Positions 47,301-57,253 of a stretch of 64,000 nucleotides of DNA are shown here, in pieces (positions within the stretch are counted from its first letter, which is position 1; every line of letters begins with the position of its first letter). The notes below the pieces were generated by a model. That model saw only the letters and a list, made by a program, of their open reading frames with translations, made no database searches and was not told where the DNA came from. A program made the translations under genes and the position numbers. The DNA comes from Marivirga aurantiaca. GTDB lineage: Bacteria > Bacteroidota > Bacteroidia > Cytophagales > Cyclobacteriaceae. The stretch is taken from positions 1,178,001-1,242,000 of the forward strand of contig NZ_JAEQBW010000001.1 of the NCBI RefSeq assembly GCF_016679925.1, written 5' to 3'.

Positions 47301-49860
47301 ATACCGGATTGCTACTGTTTTCTTCCACGGTAGGGACTGAAATACCCGCATAGCTGCTGTAAGGTGAGTAAAGAACACTGCTGCTGTGGATGCTGAAATC
47401 ACCTCCTTCTTCAAATACTTTTCCATTGAAAGCCAGTTTTAACATGCCTGGAGGCTGGGTTTCATTTTTGATATTTACAGGGAAACGTGCATTTCCGTTA
47501 TTATCTATCCTGTTGTCAAAAATCATCTTGCTTTCAGCATAAAACTCCTTGGCAGGATCATCAAAATTATAGCCAAAGTAATCCTTGAATTTTGTGGCTG
47601 TAGGTCGAACAGACATTTCAAACTCTGCTTTTAAATTCATGGCCACTGCTCCGTGCATCCATCTTACACTCAAATCAGCATAATTACCTTCCGATTTTTT
47701 AAGGATTTCTTTTTCAAAATCGAGGTCAATTTTGAGCCTGTTGGGCTTAATGGTTTCTATTTTGATGATTTTGCTAAATTCAGCACTTCCTGCCCTTACC
47801 TTGCACAACCAGCTTCCTGTTGGGGATTCTGTTTGGGTAGAAGGTTTAAAACTGTAAACAGGGCCTGCTATTTTTAAAGGCTGATAGCTTTTGTACAATT
47901 GTCCTTGCGGATTATAAAGCTCCATGACCACTTTCTGTCCTTTAGGAATTGTGTTATAGGTATCTTCCAGGATAAATCCCAGGTGAAGCGTATCACCAGG
48001 TCTCCAGACGCCTCTTTCTCCATAAATAAATCCTTTTAAACCATCTTTTGCTGTCGCACCGCTTACATCAAAATTGCTTAAAGAAAGCGCATTGCCATCC
48101 TGCATTTTAAGATAGCCAAACTGCCCGTCTTTTTCTGCCACGGCCATAAATGCTTTCCTGTACTGATCTAGCTCCAGCATCCCTTCAGCATTGGTTTTAC
48201 CTTCACTGATCAACTGGTTCTGGTAATCGTAGACTTTAATGTTCACATCTGCAAAGGCCTCAGAATTGACGATGTTGGTGGTGAGTAAGTGAATTTTATT
48301 GTTTTCTGTCTGCTTGGCAGTGATACCGATATCGGAAGCAAATAGCATTTTAGAGGCGGTCCTGTTCTGATAGTAATACATATCATGACAAGGATTGTCC
48401 CTTTCGTTCCAGTTATAATCACCATAGTAAGAATCGTAATTGTAGTCCCAGTCCAGCGTTCTTGAATCGTGGGCATATTCTTCAATGCTGGCAGCTGCAT
48501 CCATGCCTTTACAATTGTAAACAGCCATATCTTTATTGAAATCGAGCTCTACTTTATAGAAAGCTCCCTTTTGCATTTCAAAAATCTCTTTCAGGTCCAG
48601 GGAAATTTGCGACCAGCTATAATAGTCTGTGATACCAGCATTGACCAGGGGAATGATTTTCTTCACTACAGGTCGCCCTACCTCACGTAAATTGTATGTG
48701 CCGCCCATTTCATTGTCCTGAAAATATTGACTTATATTGTTAGGGTAAATGCGGATAACGGTTACTTCCAGTGCCTTTAAGCCTACTACTTCAATCGGTA
48801 AAATCAGCTCGTTGGAACTGGGAAGAATTACCCCCTCTCCTGCTAAAATCTTTACCTGAGGCTTAAAAGTGGATACTTTCAGTGAAAAAGATTTTTCCTT
48901 ATCCAATCCCAATCCTTTAGAGTTTCTAAGATTTTTAAAGATTTTCAACTCCAGATCACCTGAAAAAGCACCTTTATTTCCATAAACTTTTAATTCATTA
49001 TTAATAGCGGAATACCTTGATTCATAGCCTTTTACTTGTACAAAATCGGCAAAATTCTGGTTACTCAACAATGGATCCGAGAATATCACCGAGATATAAG
49101 CTTCCCCTTCACGCTCTACATTGGCAGACATAATTTTAAAGCTGTCTACCGAAGGGATTTCTATTACGGCACTGCCTTTTTCTTCAACTTTAATGGGGCT
49201 GCCGTCCCAGCTGATGCTCAGGTTTTGATCAGCTTTTGCCCTCACGATATCCCGGATGACAAAAGCATGGTTTTTGGCATTTTCCTCATGCTTCCATTCA
49301 ATCTTCAATGCTTTATCTTCATAGCTGGCCTGAAGCATTTTTTCCACCTCTTCATTATTTACCCAATCAGATGTGTTGACATTCCCACTGAAAGCGACTT
49401 TAGAAAAATCTGTTTCATCGGTATTGACCAATTTACCCAATTCAACCGCATAGCTTAGAGGAATGGTTTTCACGCTAAAAGTGAATTCTGAAAGCTCTTT
49501 AGGCACTTCCATAATTTTATCGAGCTTTAAAGTGACCTTATATTCCTGGTTGCTTTCCAGTTTTTCTATCGGCTGGATTACTATGCTCGAAGGTGATTTC
49601 CAAAATGCTTTGGCTTTAACCGAGGGTGAGATAGTATAGGCACCGGATGAAAACTCCTGATTGGGTTGAATATTTGAAACATCAGTATTCAGGTTGACCA
49701 CAAAAGGATCTTGTTTGGAGATAATGCCGGACGAAATGCTTTTCACATAATCCGAATACGGGCCAAGAGTAGAGTCGACTTTGTTTTCATTGCTGTCGGA
49801 ACAAGCAGAAATAAACAAAAAGAGAATAAAAGTGCAGGCAGTAGAAATATACTTCATCAT
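44344..49860 (-). CDS. bacterial alpha-2-macroglobulin lipoprotein
   Basis: A protein of ~1838 residues (start at the ATG-ATG before KYISTACT; a further ATG lies six codons upstream). A lipobox is seen in LFLFISAC, so the mature protein is lipid-anchored in the periplasm. There are multiple macroglobulin beta-domains; the bait-region neighbourhood includes the GLKGFIYGERGVWRPGDTLH signature (about residue 610). The thioester motif GCVEQTTSS lies near residue 1395, followed by the alpha-toroid thioester domain (LRNFQIPSGGFAYWPG). These proteins trap invading proteases covalently and work with PBP1C, which repairs the peptidoglycan. Both genes are here, in A2M-then-pbpC order. Confidence 0.96.
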   Translation of the reverse strand: MMKYISTACTFILFLFISACSDSNENKVDSTLGPYSDYVKSISSGIISKQDPFVVNLNTDVSNIQPNQEFSSGAYTISPSVKAKAFWKSPSSIVIQPIEKLESNQEYKVTLKLDKIMEVPKELSEFTFSVKTIPLSYAVELGKLVNTDETDFSKVAFSGNVNTSDWVNNEEVEKMLQASYEDKALKIEWKHEENAKNHAFVIRDIVRAKADQNLSISWDGSPIKVEEKGSAVIEIPSVDSFKIMSANVEREGEAYISVIFSDPLLSNQNFADFVQVKGYESRYSAINNELKVYGNKGAFSGDLELKIFKNLRNSKGLGLDKEKSFSLKVSTFKPQVKILAGEGVILPSSNELILPIEVVGLKALEVTVIRIYPNNISQYFQDNEMGGTYNLREVGRPVVKKIIPLVNAGITDYYSWSQISLDLKEIFEMQKGAFYKVELDFNKDMAVYNCKGMDAAASIEEYAHDSRTLDWDYNYDSYYGDYNWNERDNPCHDMYYYQNRTASKMLFASDIGITAKQTENNKIHLLTTNIVNSEAFADVNIKVYDYQNQLISEGKTNAEGMLELDQYRKAFMAVAEKDGQFGYLKMQDGNALSLSNFDVSGATAKDGLKGFIYGERGVWRPGDTLHLGFILEDTYNTIPKGQKVVMELYNPQGQLYKSYQPLKIAGPVYSFKPSTQTESPTGSWLCKVRAGSAEFSKIIKIETIKPNRLKIDLDFEKEILKKSEGNYADLSVRWMHGAVAMNLKAEFEMSVRPTATKFKDYFGYNFDDPAKEFYAESKMIFDNRIDNNGNARFPVNIKNETQPPGMLKLAFNGKVFEEGGDFSIHSSSVLYSPYSSYAGISVPTVEENSSNPVLYTNKDNTIKLVNLDEDGQLLSGKNVTMELYKLSWRWWWDYGRDNISNYVSSSYNKPVRTHNVQLTNGKVDYPLTISDNDWGRYFIRVIDKASGHSTGQVVYFRRSDWYGTMAKAMGGANLLSFSLNKEEAKSGETIEVTIPSSGTGHAYITLETGKALIKKDYISMNGKETIYHFDLTEEMAPNVYVHVSLIQPHEQNYNDLPLRLYGVRNIMVENANTKLLPEIKAPENAQPGENVKLQIGEQNGKSMTYTIALVDEGLLGLTNYKTPQPWDHFYAREALGVRTYDMFEDVLGSFSGKYGRLLAVGGDEMGPMEEKSESRFKPVVKYMGPFKLEKGKTANHQFTVPQYIGELRMMVVAADASGKYGAAETSIGINQPLMILATLPRVMGPGETTLMPVTLFARDKNLTSAQLEVNTSGKLKVKGNKQLTVQLNPGKETIAYVEITAEQALGAGKVQIKAKSGKNEAVYDVNMQVRPSNPMMLSVADKLLDDKAEWKADYKPLGMLGTNNAVLELSTLPPLNLEQRTSYLIRYPHGCVEQTTSSVFAQLYLGDLVNLDEHAKYQIQTNIDAAIGRLRNFQIPSGGFAYWPGSQTANEWGTNYAGHFLIAAQKAGYSVPDDILRNFKKFQTGLANSWNGNTTYRSDVIQAYRLYTMSLAKAPIMAAMNRMRENSSISEMSRWLLANAYAEAGHADVGEELISNLSRTVDDYRELSYTFGSSVRDEAIIMETLVKLGRKNDAFEMLSRLAKSLGNPDYWMSTQTTAYCLIAVAEYTKGFPSSANLQADVTVNAEKAILNIEGYFSQIHLNEPDKNANITAVNKSGGPLYARLIRQGIPIEGGELAAQKNLGIKVNYYDRDGAVLDVASIKQGTDFKAVVTVNNPGTRGVLKELALTQIFPSGWEILNTRLNDEEGVSNSDKATYKDIRDDRVLTYFDLKVGEKKQFTVLLNASYKGDYYLPAMQAEAMYDNSIYAALDGQWVKVVD

Positions 49861-49989
49861 ATTATTTAAAAAGAGCATACAAGTAAGTTATGAATTACTT
49901 AATTTAAAACTATATTATTAAATATTTTTCGGATTTAGTTGGACAGATATCCGAAAGCCCGTATTAATAGAAGTAACAAAATTAAAATT

Positions 49990-50331
49990 ATGGACTTAAC
50001 AGATTTCCTTATCCGCTTAGCTTTATCAGCCATCGCAGTATTTGTGACTTCCAAATTATTAAGCGGTGTCAAAGTCTCCAGCTTTGGGCAATCGATACTC
50101 GTGGCCATCTTACTGGGAATTGTCAATGCTGTGGTCAAACCCATTTTGGTATTTCTCACCATTCCATTAACCCTGATTACACTCGGCTTATTCCTGCTGG
50201 TAATTAATGCGCTCATGATTATGCTAGTAGATAAATTACTGAAAGGATTTGCCGTGAAGAGTTTCTGGTGGGCTTTACTTTTCAGTATTATCCTATCGAT
50301 TATTAATGGCTTTTTGCAGTGGGTTTATTAG
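49990..50331 (+). CDS. phage-holin-superfamily IV (4-TM) membrane protein
   Basis: A 113-residue integral membrane protein starting MDLTDFLIRLALSAIAVF. An upstream TTG would add 17 polar residues and is rejected. Four hydrophobic helices with the conserved interior SILVAILLGIVNAVVKPILVFLTIPLTLIT match the Phage_holin_4_2 family (PF04020), common as chromosomal genes in many bacteria and not diagnostic of a prophage. Function is unknown. It is divergent from the A2M gene. Confidence 0.92.
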   Translation: MDLTDFLIRLALSAIAVFVTSKLLSGVKVSSFGQSILVAILLGIVNAVVKPILVFLTIPLTLITLGLFLLVINALMIMLVDKLLKGFAVKSFWWALLFSIILSIINGFLQWVY

Positions 50332-50574
50332 GTGAATGAGTGTAGAAGTTTTTAGGTGCTGAGGTTTAGAGGTGAGCGAGTATTGAAGTGGATAGGTGCT
50401 TTATTGGACGTTCCCGCTTTAGGTGGGATCTCCCTAAGTTAAGAACGGAATTTATAATTAGGCGATCCAGAATCAAGTTCAGGATGACGTGTTTTTTATG
50501 TTACACTCACTAACTGGACAACATCTACACTTCGACACTCCAGCACTTTTTCATTTGCTAACATCATCACCCAT

Positions 50575-53154
50575 TCACCTCAACACTTCTGCACCCACGA
50601 TTTCATTCGCCCTATACATATCATCTGTAGCCTGTAGAATTTTATCGATGAGCTTCGGATTGTAGTTCGGACGCTCATTGAGAAAATTATTGACAGTCTG
50701 TAAGGCTTCATCGCTACTGTAGGCACTAAATGTGGCTTGTAACCACCTGTAGGGAAAGAAAATATCTCCAGTCTGCTGAATTTCTTCCAACAGTTCCAGG
50801 CTTTCCTTCAGGTACTTTTCAGAACTTTCTTTTCTTAAAGGATGGTGCAGATAATGCAATGCTGCGCCCACCCAAGCTTCTTTTTGCCTGTTTTTAGGGT
50901 CTTTTAGCGAGTTGAAAAATGCATCTCTCACCGCCACATCAGATGATAATGCCGGCATCATAAATTCAAGGCGCTTTTTACGATCAGGGTTTTCAATTCT
51001 CTCCAACTGGCTAAGCAAAATCCCTTCTCGGCAGTCCCGCACTGCCAAGGAGAGTGCCAGCGAAGTATAATCCTCTTCCGACAGCTTCACATTTTCAGGT
51101 GGCTTCTGCCCTTTCCATATTTCATAAAGCCTGTCCCGGGCCTCCTGACTCATGGCAATATCCTGGTATGTTTTAAAGAGTACCTTTTGTGAATTAGCCG
51201 ATGGGTTTTGTTGCATGGCCTCCCAAATCTCCTCTTCTAAAAGGCGTGGATTTCTTTTCTCTTCAGGAATAAATTTCCAGTAAATCTCCGACAGATAAGA
51301 CGTCATCAGGTTGAGGTTTAGCTCTTCAGGCTCTTGTTTAAGTCCTTTAAGAAAGGTAATAAGTAACTCATTAGGAGCAATATGCCTATCGATGAGCATG
51401 GTTTCATAGAAGTTGATATAAGCCGCAGCTCTTTGAACAGGATCTTCCAATTGATATAATTTCCCCGGCTGAACCAGCATATTGCTGTCAAGAGGAAATA
51501 CACCATAGCCCTGCCCTGAGGAATTGAATAAAATATAATCTAATAATTTGAAATTATCCGGTAGTTCTATCTTTACTTCTGCCATATCCATATTGACTGT
51601 AAGTACTTCAGAATGATCTGGATATACCAATAATAACTCAAACACCTGTGGCCATAACCTCTCTTTTCCTCCGGGATCATGTTGAGTAATTGTGATCATT
51701 TTCTCATCTTCCGCCTCCATAGTATATTCGAAAACTGCTCTTCCCGGCTCATTTACCCATACCTGGTTCCAGGCCTTCAGGTCAAATTCGGTACTATTAT
51801 CTAAAATGTCTATTAATTGTGGCCAGGTAGCATTTTCATACGCATAGGCTTTCAAATATTCCCTGAGCCCTTCCCTGAAGAGTTCCTCTCCCATTAAGCT
51901 TTCCAATTGGCGCATCATAATGGGTGCTTTATGGTAGATGATGTTGCCATAAAGTGAACCTGCATCCTTTAGGTTAGTAAGCTCCTGCCTGATTGGATTG
52001 GCACCGCGTGTTCTATCCACACCATAGGCAGCGGGAAAATGGCTGCTAAGGAATTTTAAATCATAATTGGAGCCCTCAAGCGCAATTTCCGTGATTTTAT
52101 CTGCCATAAAATTGGCAAAAACTTCTTTCATCCATACATCATTAAACCACTCCATGGTCACCAGATCGCCAAACCACATGTGCGCAGTTTCATGAGCTAT
52201 CAGACTTGAACGTGCTATTTTCTGGTTTTTGGTGGCTCCTTCATCCAAAAATAAGGTGGATGATTTATAATCTATCGCTCCTACATGCTCCATTCCTCCA
52301 TATTGGAAGCCGGGAATGGCGATAAAATCAAATTTCTGAAAAGGATAAGGAATCTGTGTATATTCTTCCAAAAACTTCAGTGCATCTGCATGAATCTGAA
52401 AAATGGGTTCAATGCTTTCCCTGATTTTCTCTTCATCGGTTTCCCGGTGGAAGAAGTTCATACTGACACCATTGATTGTTTTGCTTACTTGCTCAAATTT
52501 TCCTGCTGCAAAGGAGAATAAATAGGTGCTGACCTTATCGGAAGTTTCAAAATGATAGGTGGTTTGCTCACCTACAGTCAGTGAATCTTTTAAAGCGCCA
52601 TTTGCCAGAGCCTGCCAGTCTTTAGGGACAGTGAGGGTAAGATCGAAAGTTGCCTTAAGATTAGGCTGATCAAATACCGGAAATACCGTTCTGGCGCGAT
52701 CAGGTACCAGTAATGTGTAAAGGTAATCGTCATTTCTGTTGAGAGACAAATCACCAGCTATAAAATCAATTGCAATGGTATTTTCTCCTTCCTTTAATGC
52801 ACTGATGGGAATGATAAGGTGCTCCTTGCGGTGATCAATCTCAATATCTCTTCCGTTTACCTTTAATTGACTTATCTGCGCTGTCGGTTCTTTAAAATCG
52901 ATTTGCAAGGGCTGCTCATTCTTTTTCAGATGCAGTGAAATCACTTCGGAAGCTTCAATAGGATCATTGACTGAAGCCGGGATACTAAACCTGAGTTGAT
53001 AGTTCAAATTGCTGATCACCTTTTTGCGATAATCGGCCAGATTCCTGGAAACACCTGTTTCTATTGGGAGAGTGTTTTCTTCTCGTGAATCAAGGCCACA
53101 GGAAAATAAAAAGCTAAGGAAAATGAAGCAGCAGGATTTAAATGGTCTATTCAT
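50575..53154 (-). CDS. M1-family aminopeptidase lipoprotein
   Basis: An 859-residue zinc aminopeptidase with lipobox (FLFSCG, Cys at ~19), so it is probably anchored in the cell envelope. The zinc site is HETAH (about residue 321) followed 19 residues on by Glu in MKEVFANF, i.e. HExxH-x18-E. The exopeptidase signature reads GGMEHVGAI (~290) instead of GAMEN. The N-terminal beta domain (about 50-240) and long helical C-terminal domain match the family length. It removes N-terminal residues from peptides, likely for nutrient peptide turnover. Transcribed alone, downstream of the tail-specific protease but separated by a terminator. Confidence 0.93.
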   Translation of the reverse strand: MNRPFKSCCFIFLSFLFSCGLDSREENTLPIETGVSRNLADYRKKVISNLNYQLRFSIPASVNDPIEASEVISLHLKKNEQPLQIDFKEPTAQISQLKVNGRDIEIDHRKEHLIIPISALKEGENTIAIDFIAGDLSLNRNDDYLYTLLVPDRARTVFPVFDQPNLKATFDLTLTVPKDWQALANGALKDSLTVGEQTTYHFETSDKVSTYLFSFAAGKFEQVSKTINGVSMNFFHRETDEEKIRESIEPIFQIHADALKFLEEYTQIPYPFQKFDFIAIPGFQYGGMEHVGAIDYKSSTLFLDEGATKNQKIARSSLIAHETAHMWFGDLVTMEWFNDVWMKEVFANFMADKITEIALEGSNYDLKFLSSHFPAAYGVDRTRGANPIRQELTNLKDAGSLYGNIIYHKAPIMMRQLESLMGEELFREGLREYLKAYAYENATWPQLIDILDNSTEFDLKAWNQVWVNEPGRAVFEYTMEAEDEKMITITQHDPGGKERLWPQVFELLLVYPDHSEVLTVNMDMAEVKIELPDNFKLLDYILFNSSGQGYGVFPLDSNMLVQPGKLYQLEDPVQRAAAYINFYETMLIDRHIAPNELLITFLKGLKQEPEELNLNLMTSYLSEIYWKFIPEEKRNPRLLEEEIWEAMQQNPSANSQKVLFKTYQDIAMSQEARDRLYEIWKGQKPPENVKLSEEDYTSLALSLAVRDCREGILLSQLERIENPDRKKRLEFMMPALSSDVAVRDAFFNSLKDPKNRQKEAWVGAALHYLHHPLRKESSEKYLKESLELLEEIQQTGDIFFPYRWLQATFSAYSSDEALQTVNNFLNERPNYNPKLIDKILQATDDMYRANEIVGAEVLR

Positions 53155-53538
53155 TTTTGAGAGTAATATAATTTATGAATCATTTAAATATAAGGAGAAA
53201 TGTATTGCTACACTATTCAAGACAGGAAAAAGCACAGCAAACTCTATCAACTCCTGCTTTAGGCTTTCCTGCTCTCTTGTGAGATACAGAGAGGGTGAAC
53301 GGGCGCGGATTGACAGAGGTCTACGCTCGCAAGGACGTTCTAATTTTAACTTTCTAAAATATAACAACTGAGTTCTTGTATTGGTATAGTGGTGGTGCGT
53401 GGGCCACGCACCACGGGAGATAGTGACAGTGAAAGCCCGCTAAGTGTATTTAGGTCAGACCGCAGGTCAGCACCGGACTTTGCCTGGGAGTCAGTAGACT
53501 ATCTGAAGCCGTACTTACAAGTTTTGGTGAGCTATCAA
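53155..53538. other. intergenic region with REP-like palindrome
   Basis: Contains an 11-bp perfect palindrome GTGGTGCGTGG/CCACGCACCAC with a one-base centre (53392-53414). It then has a fragment of the 17.9/19.1-kb repeat (TTTAGGTCAGACCGCAGGTC near 53450, GCACCGGACTTTGCCTGGG). No gene seen. Confidence 0.65.
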
Positions 53539-53582
53539 CAAAAAAGCCCTGAATAGATTGCTCTAATCAAGGCCTTTTTTAA
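53539..53582 (-). terminator. terminator of the tail-specific protease gene
   Basis: An A-run/T-run-flanked hairpin (GCCCTGA and TCAAGGC arms, with one bulge) lies 19 bp after the protease stop on the minus strand. Confidence 0.7.
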
Positions 53583-53600
53583 TTTTTAATAACAAGCTGA

Positions 53601-55637
53601 TTATCCTATTCCGAGGGCAATTAAGTCAGCTAATACTACAATACCTTCTCTTAAGTACGGATCTTTGATTTCCCCGTCAGTGTTTACTTTGTTTTTAATA
53701 TCCGGATCAGCAGAAATCTTTTCATTCAATTTATTGGCTGCATTTCTTCTTTCCAGAGCTGCTTCGTTTTCAGCTTTTCGTTTCTCCATATTCAGGCTTA
53801 TGGAGGCCCTTTCCTGGTCCATGATGGCTTCATCCACATCCTGCTTAAGACTTTTCAGATACTCAAGATTGTTTAACCTGAATTCATGTTTTTCATTAAG
53901 CTTAGCGATTACCTGCTCATTTAAGTAATTGGTCTTCTCAAAATCAGAAGTTTCAATTTGATCCCACTCAATGGCTCTTTCGTAAGAACTCTCTCCGAAA
54001 TTCTTCGCATTATAAGGGGAAGGCATTTTGATATCCGGTTTCACTCCTTTATGCTGTGTACTGGAACCATTCACACGATAGTATTTTGCCAGCGTCAGCT
54101 TTACCTGCCCTAGATCACTTTTTACTTTAGGCACAAACTGGTTTAATGAAATCAGGTTTTGTACAGTACCTTTTCCAAAAGTATTTTCACCAATTACTAC
54201 TCCCCTCTTATAGTCCTGAATGGCACCTGAGAAAATCTCGGAAGCAGATGCGCTAAACCTGTTGGTCAACACAGTCAACGGCCCGTCATAAACGATTTCA
54301 GGATCTTTATCAGCTCCTACTTCTATGCTGCCATCAGCATCTCTGATCTGTACGATGGGGCCTTCTTTGATAAACAACCCACTTAAATCAATGGCTTCCT
54401 GTAAAGACCCACCACCATTTGATCGTAAATCAACTACTATGCCATCTACCTCTTTTTCTTTTAATTCGGCAATTATCTTTTTGACATCACCTGTAGTACT
54501 ACCATATTCCTCCCCATTTCTCATAGCTTCAAAATCCAGGTAGAAAGAAGGAATGGTGATGATACCAATATTATACTTGTTGCCTTCACGGTAAATTTCC
54601 TTTACTTCACTGTATGGCACCTGATCGTCCAGTTTGATTTTATCCCTTACAATCATAATTTCCGTTGGTGGAGTGGTAGCTGCATTTTTCCCGGCAGGAA
54701 TAATCATCAAACGCACTTTCGAATCTTTGGGCCCACGGATCAATTGTACTACATCATCAAGTCTCCAGCCTACTACATTCACAAATTCACCTTCCATTCC
54801 CTGGGCAACAGCTACAATTTTATCATCTGTATTAATAAGCTTGGATTCAAAGGCAGGTCCTCCCGGAACAACAGATGCCACACGTGTGTAGTCTGATTGT
54901 GTGGTCAATGTAGCACCAATTCCTTCCAATGACTGGCTCATTCTGATTTTAAAATTCTCTGAAGTGGCCGGGGAAAAATAGCTGGTATGAGGATCAAAAC
55001 TTTCTGCAAAAGTATTCATGTACAATTGAAATACATCTCTTGATTCATACTTACTTATTGTTTCATCTAACCGTTCGTATCTTTCTTTAATTAAACGAGT
55101 AATTGCTGTATCGGCTTTATCGGCCAATTTTAAATCCAGGGCCTGACTTTTCACCAGTTTTCTCCATCTGTCATTCAGCTCGGCCTTACTTTCAGCCCAT
55201 TGAATAGAGTCAGGATCAATAACAATGGATTCGTCAACGTTGAAGTTAAATTCATAGGAAAGTTCATTCTCAATAAAATTCATCCTTTCCTGAAATCTTT
55301 GACTGAACAAATTAAAGATTTCATAGGCAGGAAGTAAATAGCCTAATTTGATATGGTCGTCCAGACGATCTCTATAGCGTTCCAAATCTTCTATATCCTC
55401 TTTCAGGAAATAGTGTTTGTTGGCATCCAGTGTTTCCAGATAGGAATCATAAATAATGCTTGAGAGCTCATCATCTATTGCGATGTTTTTGTAATGGTAC
55501 TGACTCAATAGACCAGCAACAAGACGCGCCTCCATGGATTGTTCTTCCGTAGGCGAAAGTTTGACCTCTTCTGCCTGGAAAGCAAAGGCTTCCGTATTGA
55601 TGACAAAAAAGAGTGCTATAAAAATGTATCTTAACAT
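53601..55637 (-). CDS. prc: tail-specific protease (S41A, Prc-like)
   Basis: A 678-residue periplasmic carboxy-terminal processing peptidase with signal peptide (LRYIFIALFFVINTEAFA, then F). N-terminal helical domain about 25-230 (LETLDANKHYFLKEDIEDL), PDZ domain about 230-330 (SLEGIGATLTTQSDYTRVASV), S41 catalytic domain about 345-540: catalytic Ser in RFSASASEIF (~460), Lys in NTFGKGTVQ (~489), and LRSNGGGSLQEA. The C-terminal DUF3340-like coiled tail follows. It degrades or trims envelope proteins by recognising nonpolar C-termini and influences cell-wall hydrolases. Standard length for the family. Confidence 0.95.
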   Translation of the reverse strand: MLRYIFIALFFVINTEAFAFQAEEVKLSPTEEQSMEARLVAGLLSQYHYKNIAIDDELSSIIYDSYLETLDANKHYFLKEDIEDLERYRDRLDDHIKLGYLLPAYEIFNLFSQRFQERMNFIENELSYEFNFNVDESIVIDPDSIQWAESKAELNDRWRKLVKSQALDLKLADKADTAITRLIKERYERLDETISKYESRDVFQLYMNTFAESFDPHTSYFSPATSENFKIRMSQSLEGIGATLTTQSDYTRVASVVPGGPAFESKLINTDDKIVAVAQGMEGEFVNVVGWRLDDVVQLIRGPKDSKVRLMIIPAGKNAATTPPTEIMIVRDKIKLDDQVPYSEVKEIYREGNKYNIGIITIPSFYLDFEAMRNGEEYGSTTGDVKKIIAELKEKEVDGIVVDLRSNGGGSLQEAIDLSGLFIKEGPIVQIRDADGSIEVGADKDPEIVYDGPLTVLTNRFSASASEIFSGAIQDYKRGVVIGENTFGKGTVQNLISLNQFVPKVKSDLGQVKLTLAKYYRVNGSSTQHKGVKPDIKMPSPYNAKNFGESSYERAIEWDQIETSDFEKTNYLNEQVIAKLNEKHEFRLNNLEYLKSLKQDVDEAIMDQERASISLNMEKRKAENEAALERRNAANKLNEKISADPDIKNKVNTDGEIKDPYLREGIVVLADLIALGIG

Positions 55638-55719
55638 ATATAATAAGTTTTTTAATTTTCAATAACGATAAAACGAAAAGGGAATCTAATATATTGATTT
55701 TTTTTACAAAAGGTGAAAA

Positions 55720-57048
55720 TCAGGAAGAAAGGGGTAAAATAATGCTTTCAGGTCTGTTTTCCCAGAAATAGTTTTTAAACTCCCTTCCTTCAAAGTGTTC
55801 GATGGCATCATCCATCATCCATTTGATATATTTATTGAAACCTGCCCCCATCCAAACACTTGAATTCAGCAATACAGAATATGTATACCCATTTGCTTTT
55901 CTGTAGATAAAACAAGATGTGCCAGCTAAAGTTCCGGTTCTCCACCAGTTTTCTCCTTTAGTGCCTTTCCACCCAAAAGCATCTGTATCTTTTTCAGCTC
56001 CTGTCATTTCATAAATACTTTCTTTTGTAAGTATATTGTAATATGGATTTTTCGGATCCACCAATGAGACTAATTTGGCCATTTGCGAAGCATTGGCTAT
56101 CCAACCACCTGCAGCCCCTAAAGTTGTAATGTCACTTCCACCATAGGGTTTGTGACATGCTTCATAACTTCCATCAAAAGAAATGTGCTGATAGGCTGTT
56201 GGATAATTATAATAATGTACTTCAAAAGGCATTCTTTCCCATTCGTAGTTTCCTGCAATTCTCATACCAAAAATTCCATTGGGCTCCAGGATGGTTTGAT
56301 TAATATATTTTTCATAGTCAACACCACTTTTATACTCAATTATTTTTCCCAATAGCATGTAGCCAAAATTTGAGTAGGCGTATTGAGTACCTGGTTTGTA
56401 ACGTAACCTTCTATGTTTTAAAACAAAATTGATGATGTCATCAGATGATGGTGGCCCCGGCAGTTCCATAATACGTTTGATTTTTAAGGATTGAAACATA
56501 AAATCTCCATCCCTCCAGCTCCATCCACCATGATGGTTCAATAAATCCCCTACCGTAATTTGCAAATGATTTTCATCCTTCATCTCACGGTAATCACTTA
56601 AAATACCATTCTCGCCAAACACTTTTTCATTCAGATCCAGAAGACCATCATCTTTTAGCTTCATAATTCCAATGGCCGTCACCAATTTGGAGGCACTGGC
56701 AATTCTAAACAAGCTTTTGTTATTAACTTTTTTTCCTTCTTCCAAATTGGCATAGCCGTATCCTTTGGCATAAATCAAGCGGTTGTCCTTCATTACCGCT
56801 ACTGAGGCTCCTTTTATATCCCACCGGTTCAGGAATTTATCAACACGGGCATCAAATTCCTCAATACTGGCAGCGGTATCCATTTTTGGTGCCGGGGAAA
56901 TAATATTCAAATTCAGGAAACTCAAATGATCAAAAGAATCTTCATCTGCGGAATGGATGAATACGGCCTCATTGGTGGTGTAAAATGCCACACTAAATGT
57001 AGTAATACCCAGGATTACAATAAGTAGAATTAATTTTTTGGTTCCCAA
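55720..57048 (-). CDS. beta-lactamase-fold serine hydrolase
   Basis: A 442-residue protein with N-terminal membrane anchor (about 5-24, LILLIVILGITTFSVAFY). The class C beta-lactamase/DD-peptidase fold is shown by SxxK in RIASASKLVTA (~120), YxN in YAYSNFGYMLLG (~226), and the third motif as RTG in WWRTGTLAGTS (Arg replacing His/Lys). Such proteins are esterases, D-aminopeptidases or peptidoglycan carboxypeptidases; the substrate cannot be assigned. It is divergent from the lycopene cyclase gene. Confidence 0.9.
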   Translation of the reverse strand: MGTKKLILLIVILGITTFSVAFYTTNEAVFIHSADEDSFDHLSFLNLNIISPAPKMDTAASIEEFDARVDKFLNRWDIKGASVAVMKDNRLIYAKGYGYANLEEGKKVNNKSLFRIASASKLVTAIGIMKLKDDGLLDLNEKVFGENGILSDYREMKDENHLQITVGDLLNHHGGWSWRDGDFMFQSLKIKRIMELPGPPSSDDIINFVLKHRRLRYKPGTQYAYSNFGYMLLGKIIEYKSGVDYEKYINQTILEPNGIFGMRIAGNYEWERMPFEVHYYNYPTAYQHISFDGSYEACHKPYGGSDITTLGAAGGWIANASQMAKLVSLVDPKNPYYNILTKESIYEMTGAEKDTDAFGWKGTKGENWWRTGTLAGTSCFIYRKANGYTYSVLLNSSVWMGAGFNKYIKWMMDDAIEHFEGREFKNYFWENRPESIILPLSS

Positions 57049-57253
57049 TGCCTGAAATTTTCTAAATAGTTGATAACTTTAATTAAATGCAAATAATGAA
57101 TATTTGTTATAACACCCAAACAATCAGCCTAAATAAACAATATAATTTGATAACAATATTGTCCTTTCATTGATTTTAATGCTGATTGAGCTGAATAATT
57201 TGACAAATTTCATTGATCTTTAAAGCATTAATTACTTAAAATAATTCATTCCA

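Noticed and set aside
49990-50331. Evidence of a prophage (holin family)
   Set aside because: The family is widespread as single chromosomal genes, and no other phage gene is near.
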